64,000 nt of DNA. Origin: an uncultured Bacteroidales bacterium. GTDB taxonomy: Bacteria > Bacteroidota > Bacteroidia > Bacteroidales > UBA932. Where the stretch lies: positions 1 through 64,000 of the forward strand of contig CASGDV010000066.1 in assembly GCA_949300335.1 (NCBI GenBank), given 5' to 3'. The position numbers and the translations under genes were made by a program. The notes beneath the pieces are model-generated. The model made no database searches and was not told the DNA's origin. It was given only the letters and a program-made list of their open reading frames with translations. Shown here piece after piece: positions 1 to 8,251 of the stretch (position 1 is the first letter of the stretch; each line of letters begins with the position of its first letter).

Positions 1-11
1 TTTTTGCTCAT

Positions 12-59
12 TTCCTCCGAAAGGCACTTTTCCACGGCGTTCGGAGGAATTTTTATTTT
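12..59 (+). terminator. Rho-independent terminator of a gene left of the window
   Basis: Perfect 10-bp stem (TTCCTCCGAA at 12-21, TTCGGAGGAA at 40-49) with an 18-nt loop, followed on the plus strand by TTTTTATTTT. On the minus strand no T-run follows the hairpin, so it does not serve the minus-strand gene ending at 144. It most likely ends a plus-strand unit lying outside the window. Confidence 0.75.
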
Positions 60-92
60 CCTCTACTAAGATACAAAATATTTATCACATTG

Positions 93-108
93 ACAATCAA
101 TTGATTGT
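93..108. repeat. 16-bp perfect palindrome
   Basis: ACAATCAATTGATTGT is a perfect loopless palindrome lying 35 bp past the stop codon of the GT9 gene. A T-run (ATTTTT) follows on the plus strand only. It could be an operator half-site pair or a weak terminator; nothing in the sequence decides between these. Confidence 0.5.
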
Positions 109-143
109 ATTTTTAAGTCTATTTCGCGACTATCCCTAAATAT

Positions 144-1151
144 TCAATTGTCTTCATCCATAGCCTTAACCTTCTCCATTATCATTTCCGGAGTTATATC
201 CCTCAGGCATCTGTAATCTCCCGTCAGACATGTTCCCTTCCCGAAAACAGAACATGGCCTGCACGGCAAGTCAAGCTGTACTGCCGATATTTCAGGTCTG
301 GAGCCATAGGCGGAGAATCCGGCTGCAGGATGGGTCGAGCCCCATACCGACACCACAGGGACTCCGGTAAGAGAGGCCATGTGCATGGCCGAAGAATCCA
401 TTGTTATCATCACATCGAGCGATGACATAAGATCAATTTCTCCCTGCAAATCCGTCTTGCCGAATACCGGCACCACATTCGGATAACAGGCCTGCATCCG
501 GTCTGCAAACTCCTTTTCCTTCCCGGGCCCTGTAAAGATGAAGACCTTGCCGTAATCCCTGCTCAGCATGGAAATCAGCTTCACCCTGCCCTCTTCAGGA
601 TATATCTTCATGCGGGTACTTGCAAAAGGAGCGAAACCTGCCCATTTCCCGTCTTTGGTCCCGAACACAGCAGGGACAGCCTTATGTATACGCCTGACTT
701 CCGGTACATGTACCGGGAAACCGAGACGAGCAAAAACATCGCAGAATCTCAGAACATTATGCCTGAGCGGAGAAGGTGAAGAAGCTTTTTCTCTGAGCAG
801 TTTCCTTCTTTCCGGTCTCATCTTGTCCAGACAGGCAACCTTTGCTCCGGACAGGCGCAAAGCAAAACGGATAAACTTACCTCTAATCGTATTATGAATA
901 TCGGCGACATAACCTATATTCATAGTCTTCAACTTTCTGACCAGGGCTGCGAGATCGCTGAACGCAGCTTTCTGGGGAATCGTAAGAACAACAGTCCCGG
1001 ATATGCCTTCATAGAAACGGGCAAACCTTTCCTTCGTCACAATCACTATCTTCAGGGAAGGATAATCGGTCCTCAACGCATTTATGGCATGGAGGCTCAT
1101 AGCGACATCTCCCATTGCGGAAAAGCGTATTATCAAAAGACTTTGTTTCAC
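144..1151 (-). CDS. Glycosyltransferase family 9 (heptosyltransferase-like)
   Basis: A 335-aa protein of the ADP-heptose:LPS heptosyltransferase family (GT9), expected to act on the cytoplasmic face of the inner membrane in building lipopolysaccharide core or another cell-surface glycan. The N-terminal motif RFSAMGDV (residues 9-16) and the C-terminal segment DSSAMHMASLTGVPVVSVWG (about 254-273) match the acceptor-side and nucleotide-sugar-side signatures. A Cys-rich tail (CRPC, GTC, YRC) follows, as in many family members. The start is GTG at 1151, overlapping the TGA of the upstream DUF4254 gene by 4 bp (GTGA), so the two are very probably translationally coupled. The exact sugar and acceptor cannot be told from sequence. 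Confidence 0.9.
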   Translation of the reverse strand: MKQSLLIIRFSAMGDVAMSLHAINALRTDYPSLKIVIVTKERFARFYEGISGTVVLTIPQKAAFSDLAALVRKLKTMNIGYVADIHNTIRGKFIRFALRLSGAKVACLDKMRPERRKLLREKASSPSPLRHNVLRFCDVFARLGFPVHVPEVRRIHKAVPAVFGTKDGKWAGFAPFASTRMKIYPEEGRVKLISMLSRDYGKVFIFTGPGKEKEFADRMQACYPNVVPVFGKTDLQGEIDLMSSLDVMITMDSSAMHMASLTGVPVVSVWGSTHPAAGFSAYGSRPEISAVQLDLPCRPCSVFGKGTCLTGDYRCLRDITPEMIMEKVKAMDEDN

Positions 1152-1750
1152 GATTTCTGATATAGAACCGGATTAAGTTCCGGATCATTGTACATTTTCA
1201 TCTGCCTGTACAGTTTCATATACTTCCGACCGGCAGCGATGTCATCCAGAAGTTCGGTTATGGCCGAAGTCAGATCTTTCCGCTGCTGAAGCAGCACTGA
1301 CAATTTCTCCCGGCACTTTGCGATATGCCCGTCCGTGGCATCGGTTCTCAGCGATTCAATGCGCATATGGTAGATTTTCAGAGCAAGAATGGAAAGACGG
1401 TCGATAGCCCAGGCTGGAGTCTCGGTATTGATACCTGCATCCGGTAAGGTCTTCACGTCCTTGAACATGGAATAATACATCGAATCTATATACTCTACCA
1501 TATCTGTCCTGTCCTGATTGGACTTGTCTATCCTTCTCTTGATGACAAGAGCCTCGGCAGGGTCTATGTCCGGATTTCTGATGATATCCTCAAGGTGCCA
1601 CTGTACCGTATCTATCCAGTTTTTGGCGTAAAGCAGGAATTCCAGGCTTCCCGGGGCATAAGGATTGGCACACGCTCTGTCCACGTCATCCCATCTGTGA
1701 TATTCCTCGACAACGGCATCAAAGAGTCCGTTGAATTGTTCTGGTTTCAT
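1148..1750 (-). CDS. DUF4254 family protein
   Basis: About 200 aa, soluble and mostly helical by eye, matching DUF4254, a Bacteroidota family of unknown function usually found beside GT9 glycosyltransferases. The start is placed at ATG 1750 (MKPEQFNG). A longer open frame reaches 1813 but would overlap the upstream DUF4465 gene and adds a segment unlike the family. The weak purine-rich stretch ATCAGGAATC lies directly before the chosen start. The 4-bp overlap with the downstream GT9 gene suggests the products work together, perhaps in the same surface-glycan step; this is inference from context. Confidence 0.8.
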   Translation of the reverse strand: MKPEQFNGLFDAVVEEYHRWDDVDRACANPYAPGSLEFLLYAKNWIDTVQWHLEDIIRNPDIDPAEALVIKRRIDKSNQDRTDMVEYIDSMYYSMFKDVKTLPDAGINTETPAWAIDRLSILALKIYHMRIESLRTDATDGHIAKCREKLSVLLQQRKDLTSAITELLDDIAAGRKYMKLYRQMKMYNDPELNPVLYQKS

Positions 1751-1775
1751 GATTCCTGATTTTATAGTAACCTGA

Positions 1776-2513
1776 TTATTTTTTCTCTTCCACACGGATA
1801 TTTGCCATGACATCGTCTATGCACACATATCTCTTCAGCGATGCCTTGGAGGTGTCGAATGTGAAATCAACATATTCCACATTTCCGAGGGCTGCAAGAC
1901 TGAAGTTCGTCCAGTCCTTAATGTAAGTCAGTTCGCCCTCCTTGCACTCTGCAAGAGTTATCTCGGCTTCACCTGTAACAGCACCGCTCAGATAACCAGT
2001 CGCCTTAAGCTTGAGATAGTCGCCATCCGAGAATTTATTTCCGGAAGCTTCGTCCTGTATGGCAGCAACCGTCAGTGCAGTATTGTTAACAGAACACGAC
2101 AGCATGGTGCATGTTCCCAAAGCTGCGCTGGCAAAACCTATATCATGGGCAGGCATCTGATTGGGGTCGAAATTCTCATGGAATACGACAAAAGTCTTGG
2201 ATTTACCTGCCCCAGAAGTTCCATATACGGCAAATTCATTGATTTCCGCCAAAGGGACATTCGACACATTAGCCCTGTGAGCCTTTGAAAGGGCAAAACC
2301 GCCTATAAATCTCGATTCGCTTTCGTTTGTATTGAAAAAGGCAAGATCTCCGTATGAAAAACTGTATTTCCAAAATGAACTGTCGGAATCGAACACCTTG
2401 TCCTCTTCGGCAAAATTATACTCGAACGAGGACTGCAGGGTGTATTCCGCAAAAATTCCGTTGAAACACGAGGTTGCGGCAAAAAGTGCCGCGATATAAA
2501 AAATATACTTCAT
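1776..2513 (-). CDS. Secreted DUF4465 domain protein
   Basis: A 245-aa exported protein. Residues 1-22 form a signal peptide with a possible lipobox (TSC at 14-16), so it may be a lipoprotein. The body matches DUF4465: an IGGFALS segment near 70, a DYLKLKATGY strand near 166, and a C-terminal LGNVEYVDFTFDT...IDDV segment. Proteins of this family are beta-sandwich modules on the Bacteroidota cell surface with no defined activity. It lies 52 bp downstream of dapA and 25 bp upstream of the DUF4254 gene in the same direction, so it may be cotranscribed with either. No function is assigned. Confidence 0.75.
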   Translation of the reverse strand: MKYIFYIAALFAATSCFNGIFAEYTLQSSFEYNFAEEDKVFDSDSSFWKYSFSYGDLAFFNTNESESRFIGGFALSKAHRANVSNVPLAEINEFAVYGTSGAGKSKTFVVFHENFDPNQMPAHDIGFASAALGTCTMLSCSVNNTALTVAAIQDEASGNKFSDGDYLKLKATGYLSGAVTGEAEITLAECKEGELTYIKDWTNFSLAALGNVEYVDFTFDTSKASLKRYVCIDDVMANIRVEEKK

Positions 2514-2565
2514 TGTCTTATCTTCTTTTATCAGATTTTTATTCGATTTTATTTATTTCCGGTCT

Positions 2566-3441
2566 TCAGATAAGCCCGAGTTCTTTCAAGGTATTTTCCA
2601 TAAGCGTCATCGTAGAGGCCGTTGCCGGAGTCATAGGAAGCCGGAACTCATGCTCCATCAGTCCCATAATCGACATGGCGGCCTTGACAGGAATAGGATT
2701 GCTCTCCACAAAACAGTTTCTGAAAAGCGGCATTAGCCTGTAATGCAGTTTTCTCGCCGAAACGATATCATTCCGTAAAAGGCATTCCGTAAGTTCTGCC
2801 ATCATGGAAGGGACAATGTTGGATGCCACACTGACAACACCGTCAGCTCCTGTTGCCATGAGCGAAAGCGTTTCATCATCATTTCCGCTGAGAACAGAAA
2901 AATCTTCAGGCGCATGTGCAATAATTTCCGATATCTGGGCATAATTTCCGGAAGCCTCTTTTACTGCGACAATATTGCGTATTTCCGCGAGTTTGAGTGT
3001 CGTCTCGGCTGTCATGTTGGCCCCGGTACGTCCGGGTACATTGTATATGACTATAGCCTTGTCGGTAGATTCCGCAACAGCCTTGAAGTACTCATACTGG
3101 CCGTTCTGTGTCGGCTTGTTGTAATAAGGAACGACTATAAGGAATGCATCCGCACCGTAAGGTTCCAAAGTCTTCATGCTCGCCAGCGTATGCTTCAGGG
3201 AATTGGTTCCGCCTCCCACTACTACCGGCAATCCGTTGCTGTGCTCTCTGGTTATTTCAAGCAGGCGCACCCTTTCCTTTTCATCTAGGCAGGGCGTTTC
3301 TCCCGTAGTGCCCAGGGGAACGAGAAAATGTACACCGCCGCGCACCTGTCTGTCTACAAGACCGGCGAACGCCTCATAATCGACCTCTCCGTTTCTGAAA
3401 GGGGTCACCAATGCTGTACCGCATCCGGATAATAGTTTCAT
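2566..3441 (-). CDS. dapA: 4-hydroxy-tetrahydrodipicolinate synthase
   Basis: A 291-aa TIM-barrel aldolase of the DapA family. It condenses pyruvate with aspartate semialdehyde, the first committed step to diaminopimelate and lysine. Visible signatures are GTTGET (44-49), the tyrosine of YNVPGRTG (about 134) and the Schiff-base lysine of VAVKEASGN (about 162). Length is normal for the family. It follows dapB by 35 bp in the same direction and completes a lysC-dapB-dapA set; asd, the intervening enzyme, is at the other end of the window. Confidence 0.97.
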   Translation of the reverse strand: MKLLSGCGTALVTPFRNGEVDYEAFAGLVDRQVRGGVHFLVPLGTTGETPCLDEKERVRLLEITREHSNGLPVVVGGGTNSLKHTLASMKTLEPYGADAFLIVVPYYNKPTQNGQYEYFKAVAESTDKAIVIYNVPGRTGANMTAETTLKLAEIRNIVAVKEASGNYAQISEIIAHAPEDFSVLSGNDDETLSLMATGADGVVSVASNIVPSMMAELTECLLRNDIVSARKLHYRLMPLFRNCFVESNPIPVKAAMSIMGLMEHEFRLPMTPATASTMTLMENTLKELGLI

Positions 3442-3476
3442 GCCTATAGTTTTTTATGATTAATACCCGATTAAAA

Positions 3477-4142
3477 TCAAAGGATTATATCCTTGAACTC
3501 ATGAACTCCTGTCAGGCTTTCGGCCTTTATGGCAGCAAGTACAGCCCCGGAAGCGAATCCTTCACGTGAAAAGGCCTCATGTTCAAGTCTGATCCTGTCA
3601 TTCACACCCTCAAAGCCTACGATATGGATGCCTGGAATCTCACCGCACCTGACGGACTGTATTTCTGTTCTGGACCCCATATTGGAATCAACAATTTCAG
3701 CCAGGGATTTTGCAGTTCCGCTGGGAGCATCAAGTTTGTGGCAGTGATGCATTTCAATCATATAGGGACTGTAACCGCCGGCACTGCCCAGAAGTGACGA
3801 GACCTTGTCGACCGCCGCAAACATTACGTTGACTCCTACAGAAAAATTAGACGCATATATCATGACGGTACCGCATTTTTCAAAATACGATATGACTTCA
3901 TCCCTGATATCGTTCCATCCGGTAGTGCCGACCACAACCGCACGGAAGTTCTCTGCAAGAAACCTGTAATTGCTGCGGAATGCATCCGGTGTAGTGAAAT
4001 CTATGCAGACGCACTCATGTGCAAGAGTCTTGTCGAAATCGGTTATCGACTCGCTCCATCCTGCATAGTCGAGACCCCGTTCCAGGATGATGCGTTCGAT
4101 CATCCTTCCCATCTTTCCGTATCCGCTAATTACAATCTTCAT
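3477..4142 (-). CDS. dapB: 4-hydroxy-tetrahydrodipicolinate reductase
   Basis: About 221 aa. It reduces the DapA product with NAD(P)H. The nucleotide-binding motif GYGKMG sits at 7-12, SNFSVGVN mid-protein, and the substrate signature HHCHKLDAPSGTA about residue 135-147. The start is ATG 4142 (MKIVISGYGKMG); the longer open frame to 4190 adds 16 residues unlike DapB. This start lies inside the 3' end of lysC, a 17-bp overlap, which points to translational coupling. It is somewhat shorter than the usual 240-270 aa, but all key motifs are present. Confidence 0.95.
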   Translation of the reverse strand: MKIVISGYGKMGRMIERIILERGLDYAGWSESITDFDKTLAHECVCIDFTTPDAFRSNYRFLAENFRAVVVGTTGWNDIRDEVISYFEKCGTVMIYASNFSVGVNVMFAAVDKVSSLLGSAGGYSPYMIEMHHCHKLDAPSGTAKSLAEIVDSNMGSRTEIQSVRCGEIPGIHIVGFEGVNDRIRLEHEAFSREGFASGAVLAAIKAESLTGVHEFKDIIL

Positions 4143-5493
4143 CTTCAAACAAATATTTGTGTATCTCGCACACCACGTTTCTGTAGACATTCCTGTCCAC
4201 TACAAAACTGATGTTGACATACGAAGCTCCCTGTGAAATCATGTATATCCGGCAGTCTCCGAGAGGACCGAACGTTTTTTTGAGAATCCCGTTAAGATTC
4301 ACTATGTTCTTTCCTATCACAGAAATCTGTGATTTGTCAGTATCTACCACAACATCGGCAAATTCGGACAGTTTTGCGACGACCTCGTCGATTTTCTGGG
4401 AAGAATCTACTGTCACGGAAATATTCGCTTCGGACGTGCTTATCAGGTCTACGGAAACCTTTCCCTCACTGAATATCTCGAACACTTTCTTGAGAAAGCC
4501 GGAGGTATTGATCATTCTTGTCGAGAATATGTTGATAACCAGAATGTTTTCCTTGAATGACACCGACTTTACGCCATCTTCTATGAATTCATTCCTCAAT
4601 ATGGCCGTACCCTCTCCGTCCGGATTCATCGAATTCAGCACATATATCGGAATGTTCTTTTCCACCGCGGGCTCTATTGTCAGAGGATGCAGAACCTTTG
4701 CTCCGAAATGAGCCATCTCGGCAGCTTCCTCAAACGAAATCTTCTCGAGACATTTCGTGTTGTTCACGACACGCGGGTCTGCCGTCCTGACACCGTCTAC
4801 GTCAGTCCATATTTCAATCCTTGCCGCATCTACAGCCATACCTATCAATGAAGCGGAATAGTCGGAACCGCCGCGGCCCAGCACTGTAGGCTCCCCAGAT
4901 ACCGTTGATGATACGAATCCCTGTGTTATGACAGCCTGAACGCCGGCATAGGCATCCGATATGATTTCCGGCACCCTTTTCTTGATTTCATCGACAACCG
5001 GTTCTCCCTTGAGAAAATCATCGCTTGTGATTATCATCTTTCTCGCATCGACGAAATTGGTACGTATGCCCCTTGCGTTCATCGTGTAGCATATGATGGT
5101 CGATGAAAGATATTCTCCAGTAGATATTATGAATGCCTTGCTCCTGTCGGAAAGCTCTCCGAGAGCGCAAACAGCTTTCACGAAAACATCAAGTTTGTCG
5201 CAAATCGCATTCACCTTCGCCGTTGCCTCATCCTTAAGGGCGGATGAAGACTGCAGGAGTTCGGCAGCAAGATTCGTATGTCTTTCCCTGAGTTCCGTCA
5301 GAAGATGTTCCGTTTCCACAACATTTTTCACCGCCGCACTGTCGGAAATCTTGTACAGGAGATCGGTCACCTTCGAAAGAGCAGATACCACTACAACCGG
5401 TTTTTCCTCCAATTTTGCCTGCACAATCGATATCGTGCGCGAAATAGCCTCATAGTTGGCGACAGACGTGCCGCCGAATTTCATTACTAACAT
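4126..5493 (-). CDS. lysC: Aspartate kinase, monofunctional, with C-terminal ACT domains
   Basis: A 455-aa protein. KFGGTSVAN at residues 5-13 is the aspartokinase signature, GRGGSDYSA lies near 213, and two ACT-like regulatory repeats occupy roughly 315-455. It phosphorylates aspartate as the entry to lysine, threonine and methionine synthesis, and the ACT region predicts allosteric feedback by an amino acid. No homoserine dehydrogenase domain is fused. It starts 23 bp after smpB and overlaps dapB by 17 bp. With only 23 bp upstream there is no room for a lysine riboswitch in front of it. Confidence 0.95.
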   Translation of the reverse strand: MLVMKFGGTSVANYEAISRTISIVQAKLEEKPVVVVSALSKVTDLLYKISDSAAVKNVVETEHLLTELRERHTNLAAELLQSSSALKDEATAKVNAICDKLDVFVKAVCALGELSDRSKAFIISTGEYLSSTIICYTMNARGIRTNFVDARKMIITSDDFLKGEPVVDEIKKRVPEIISDAYAGVQAVITQGFVSSTVSGEPTVLGRGGSDYSASLIGMAVDAARIEIWTDVDGVRTADPRVVNNTKCLEKISFEEAAEMAHFGAKVLHPLTIEPAVEKNIPIYVLNSMNPDGEGTAILRNEFIEDGVKSVSFKENILVINIFSTRMINTSGFLKKVFEIFSEGKVSVDLISTSEANISVTVDSSQKIDEVVAKLSEFADVVVDTDKSQISVIGKNIVNLNGILKKTFGPLGDCRIYMISQGASYVNISFVVDRNVYRNVVCEIHKYLFEDEDCN

Positions 5494-5516
5494 CTTATAA
5501 TCAATTTATCCAATCA

Positions 5517-5966
5517 TTACATACGTTCCATCTCACGCCTCATGTCCTTCTCCTTTATAGACTGTCTCTTGTCATACTCCTTCTTTCCTCTCGCCAAGGC
5601 TATGAGCAGTTTGGCATATCCGTTTACGGCGATATACAGCTTCACGGCAACTATCGTGAGCCCTTTCTCCTTTACGGCACGCCCCAGTTTCAACAGTTCC
5701 TTTTTCTTAAGAAGAAGTTTTCTGTCTCTCCGAGGATCGTGTTTTCCCCAACTGCCCCACCAATAGTCCGCCACATGCATATTCTTGACATACAGTTCCC
5801 CGTTGTTGAAATAGCAGAATGCATCCGACAGTGAAGCTTTTCCGGACCGAATCGATTTGATTTCGGTTCCGGTAAGCACTATTCCGGCCTGAAAGGTTTC
5901 AATGAATTCGTAATCGAACGAAGCCCTCCTGTTCTTTATCTCCACATTGCTTTTGGCCTTAGGCAT
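5517..5966 (-). CDS. smpB: SsrA-binding protein (trans-translation)
   Basis: A 149-aa SmpB. It binds tmRNA and brings it to stalled ribosomes. Conserved features include the N-terminal [10 protein letters not shown], the [10 protein letters not shown] core (32-41), and the basic C-terminal tail (about 128-149: KKEYDKR, then a [11 protein letters not shown] helix) that enters the decoding centre. Length is standard. It leads the run smpB-lysC-dapB-dapA. No tmRNA gene was found in this window. Confidence 0.97.
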   Translation of the reverse strand: MPKAKSNVEIKNRRASFDYEFIETFQAGIVLTGTEIKSIRSGKASLSDAFCYFNNGELYVKNMHVADYWWGSWGKHDPRRDRKLLLKKKELLKLGRAVKEKGLTIVAVKLYIAVNGYAKLLIALARGKKEYDKRQSIKEKDMRREMERM

Positions 5967-6009
5967 AGCTATTCAATATATCAAATATCGCAAATTTACT
6001 GATTTTTTA

Positions 6010-6017
6010 TAATTTTG
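6010..6017 (+). promoter_or_regulatory. Promoter -7 box for miaA
   Basis: TAATTTTG matches the Bacteroidota -7 consensus TAnnTTTG and ends 21 bp before the chosen miaA ATG at 6039. No clear TTTG -33 box is seen 19 bp upstream, so this rests on the -7 box and its position alone. Confidence 0.5.
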
Positions 6018-6038
6018 ATAAAGTTTTGCATATTCAAT

Positions 6039-7067
6039 ATGGACATTAATGTAAAAAAAGACGATTTTATAAACACCGCCAGGATTCCTGCCGAGCTCCC
6101 GGCACCGGAAACAATAAATCATGAAGAGATACTGGCGATGTACAACTCCGGGGAAATCGACCTTGTATGCATACTTGGACCGACGGCATCGGGAAAGACG
6201 AAATATGCGGTACATACAGCCAGAACGTTCAACAGGCTCATGAACCGGGAACGGTGTGCGGAAATAATTTCGGCAGATTCGAGACAGGTTTACAGAGGCA
6301 TGGATATCGGTACCGGAAAAGATCTTTCGGAATACGGTGAAATACCATACCATATGACGGACATAGCTGAAGCCGGAACAAAATACAACATATACCAATA
6401 TCAGAAGGGTTTTGAAAAAGTTTATTCCGAAATAAAATCAAGAGGCGGGATTCCCGTGCTCTGCGGCGGTTCGGGACTTTACATCGAAAGTGTGACCAGA
6501 GGATATTCGCTTCCTGACGTTCCGGAAAACCGGGACCTGAGACGGGAACTTGAAAAAGAAGACACGGAGACCCTTATACGGATGCTGTCAGATTTGAAAC
6601 CGCTTCACAATTCCACCGACTTCGATACGCGCAAAAGGCTTGTACGGGCAATCGAAATTGCACGGTACGAAAAAATCCATGGAGTTTCCAGAACGGAAAG
6701 CCTCCCTAAGAACACATACTACATAGGAACTCTCGTTGACAGAGAAGAAAGAAACAGAAGGATAGACATACGTCTTGAACAAAGGCTTAAGGAAGGTATG
6801 GTCGAAGAAGTAAGCCGTCTTCTCGCAAGCGGTATACCCGCAGAAGACCTGATATATTACGGCCTTGAATACAAGTTCATTACCCTATATCTTCTCGGCG
6901 AACTTGACTATGCGCAGATGAAGAAACTGCTCGGAACCGCGATACATCAGTTTGCAAAAAGGCAGATGACATGGTTCAGAGGTATGGAACGCAAAGGACT
7001 GAAAATCCACTGGACGACGGTACCGTCTCCTACCGTTCCCAACTGTCGGGATTCCAGTCAGGGCTGA
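6039..7067 (+). CDS. miaA: tRNA dimethylallyltransferase
   Basis: About 342 aa. It transfers the dimethylallyl group to A37 of tRNAs that read UNN codons. The P-loop GPTASGKT follows about 45 residues of leader, then SADSRQVYRGMDIGTGK, LCGGSGLY and the C-terminal QFAKRQMTWFR. The start is taken at ATG 6039; an upstream in-frame TTG at 6015 is less likely because it lies inside the -7 box. The N-terminal extension before the P-loop is longer than usual, so an internal ATG at 6138 (MYNSGEID) is a possible alternative. The 3' end overlaps convergent trmB by 38 bp. It is the only plus-strand gene in the first 19 kb. Confidence 0.93.
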   Translation: MDINVKKDDFINTARIPAELPAPETINHEEILAMYNSGEIDLVCILGPTASGKTKYAVHTARTFNRLMNRERCAEIISADSRQVYRGMDIGTGKDLSEYGEIPYHMTDIAEAGTKYNIYQYQKGFEKVYSEIKSRGGIPVLCGGSGLYIESVTRGYSLPDVPENRDLRRELEKEDTETLIRMLSDLKPLHNSTDFDTRKRLVRAIEIARYEKIHGVSRTESLPKNTYYIGTLVDREERNRRIDIRLEQRLKEGMVEEVSRLLASGIPAEDLIYYGLEYKFITLYLLGELDYAQMKKLLGTAIHQFAKRQMTWFRGMERKGLKIHWTTVPSPTVPNCRDSSQG

Positions 7068-7791
7068 CATACTCTCCGTCCCTGTCGATACGCATCGCGA
7101 GATAGGTTATCGGAAGACCTTGTGCGAGATATTGGGTTTCATAAAAAGTCTGCACCTCGAAAAGGGCATCGACGGCGGCTCTCCCGCACAGAGAAGAAAT
7201 CTGGCTGTCATAAAGGGACTCCCTTCCTGAACCGTACAGGTCTGTAGTGCATGCCAATATATCCAGATTGTTCTGTTCCGCCAGTGCCTTTGTATATTCA
7301 TGGAGATAACGGCTGTCGGTCTTGAGATGTACTATGCCTCCCGGTTTCAGGAAAGACCTGTATCTTTCAAGAAAAAGAGGGCTCGTCAGTCTCTTCTTTT
7401 CGCGTCCTATCTGAGGATCTGCAAAGGTTATCCATATCCCGGAAATCTCATTTTCCCCGAACAGAGATGTAATGAATTCGATCCGGGTCCTGAGAAACGC
7501 CACGTTGGGAAGTTTGTTTTCCTCGGCATATTTAGCTCCTTTCCATAATCTTGCCCCCTTTATGTCAACTCCAATATAGTTGAATTCAGGATTCCTCAAT
7601 GCAAGATCAATGGTATATTCCCCTTTTCCGCAACCCAGTTCCACAATTATCGGATTACCGTTCCCGAATATCCGTTTTCCCCAGCTGCCTTTCAGATGAT
7701 AATCCCTGCCAAGCACTTCTTCCGTAGACGGTTGTATAAGGCATGCAAAGGTTTCGTTTTCCTTGAATTTTCTAAGTTTATCTTTTCCCAT
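7030..7791 (-). CDS. trmB: tRNA (guanine-N7-)-methyltransferase
   Basis: A 253-aa class I SAM-dependent methyltransferase that forms m7G46 in tRNA. The SAM motif VELGCGKGEYT lies about 50-60, followed by the acidic IGVDIKG. The TrmB signature ITFADPQIGREKKR (about 120-133) and HLKTDS are present. It starts 14 bp inside the 3' end of gldH, closing the overlapping cluster. Its 3' end overlaps miaA on the opposite strand by 38 bp; both genes modify tRNA. Confidence 0.95.
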   Translation of the reverse strand: MGKDKLRKFKENETFACLIQPSTEEVLGRDYHLKGSWGKRIFGNGNPIIVELGCGKGEYTIDLALRNPEFNYIGVDIKGARLWKGAKYAEENKLPNVAFLRTRIEFITSLFGENEISGIWITFADPQIGREKKRLTSPLFLERYRSFLKPGGIVHLKTDSRYLHEYTKALAEQNNLDILACTTDLYGSGRESLYDSQISSLCGRAAVDALFEVQTFYETQYLAQGLPITYLAMRIDRDGEYVSPDWNPDSWER

Positions 7792-8251
7792 AAGGCATTT
7801 TTTTCACATATATTCCGAGTCCCCTGAATCCTTTGATAGACTCATCGCCGACGACATGAACCGAAAATTTCCATTTTCCGCCCTCAAGCGGCCTTGTTCC
7901 GGTCCTGTAGTCGGCAACAATATCCCTGGACGGAAAAACTCCGTCAGCAAATCTATCCCCCGGAAGATATACTTTTTCTTCATACACCCTGCCGGAAGGC
8001 GAAATAATCCTGATTTCCAATGGAATGTCCTGCAATTCGTCTCTGACGCCGCCGTACCGGTCCACCCTGCTGTAAAAACCGACGGTATAAACGGAAGCGG
8101 TATCCGACATGTCGACAGGGAATTCATAACGTCCGTCCTCATTCTTTTCTTCTGCAGTAATGAAAATATTGTCCCCACCATCCACCGAACACGCCGACGG
8201 AATGCGCAAGAACAATATCAGGAGCACTGCAACAGAACAAATTCTACCCAT
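7778..8251 (-). CDS. gldH: Gliding-motility lipoprotein GldH-like
   Basis: About 157 aa. The signal peptide ends at a lipobox-like PSAC with the lipidated cysteine at residue 21 when the start is ATG 8251. A longer frame to 8326 lies inside ricT and was rejected. The body matches GldH, a family needed for gliding in flavobacteria but widely kept in non-gliding Bacteroidales, where its role is unclear. Supporting features are the beta-strand-rich middle, EIRIISPSGRVYEE, and LEGGKWKFSVHV before the C-terminus. It overlaps ricT by 8 bp and trmB by 14 bp. No other gld genes are seen here, so motility should not be inferred. Confidence 0.8.
   Translation of the reverse strand: MGRICSVAVLLILFLRIPSACSVDGGDNIFITAEEKNEDGRYEFPVDMSDTASVYTVGFYSRVDRYGGVRDELQDIPLEIRIISPSGRVYEEKVYLPGDRFADGVFPSRDIVADYRTGTRPLEGGKWKFSVHVVGDESIKGFRGLGIYVKKMPYGKR

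Noticed and set aside
5467..5516. Lysine riboswitch before lysC
   Set aside because: Only 23 bp separate smpB and lysC; no room for the structure.
5973..6398. Minus-strand frame opposite the miaA 5' end
   Set aside because: Cys/Arg-rich translation typical of an antisense shadow; miaA motifs are on the plus strand.
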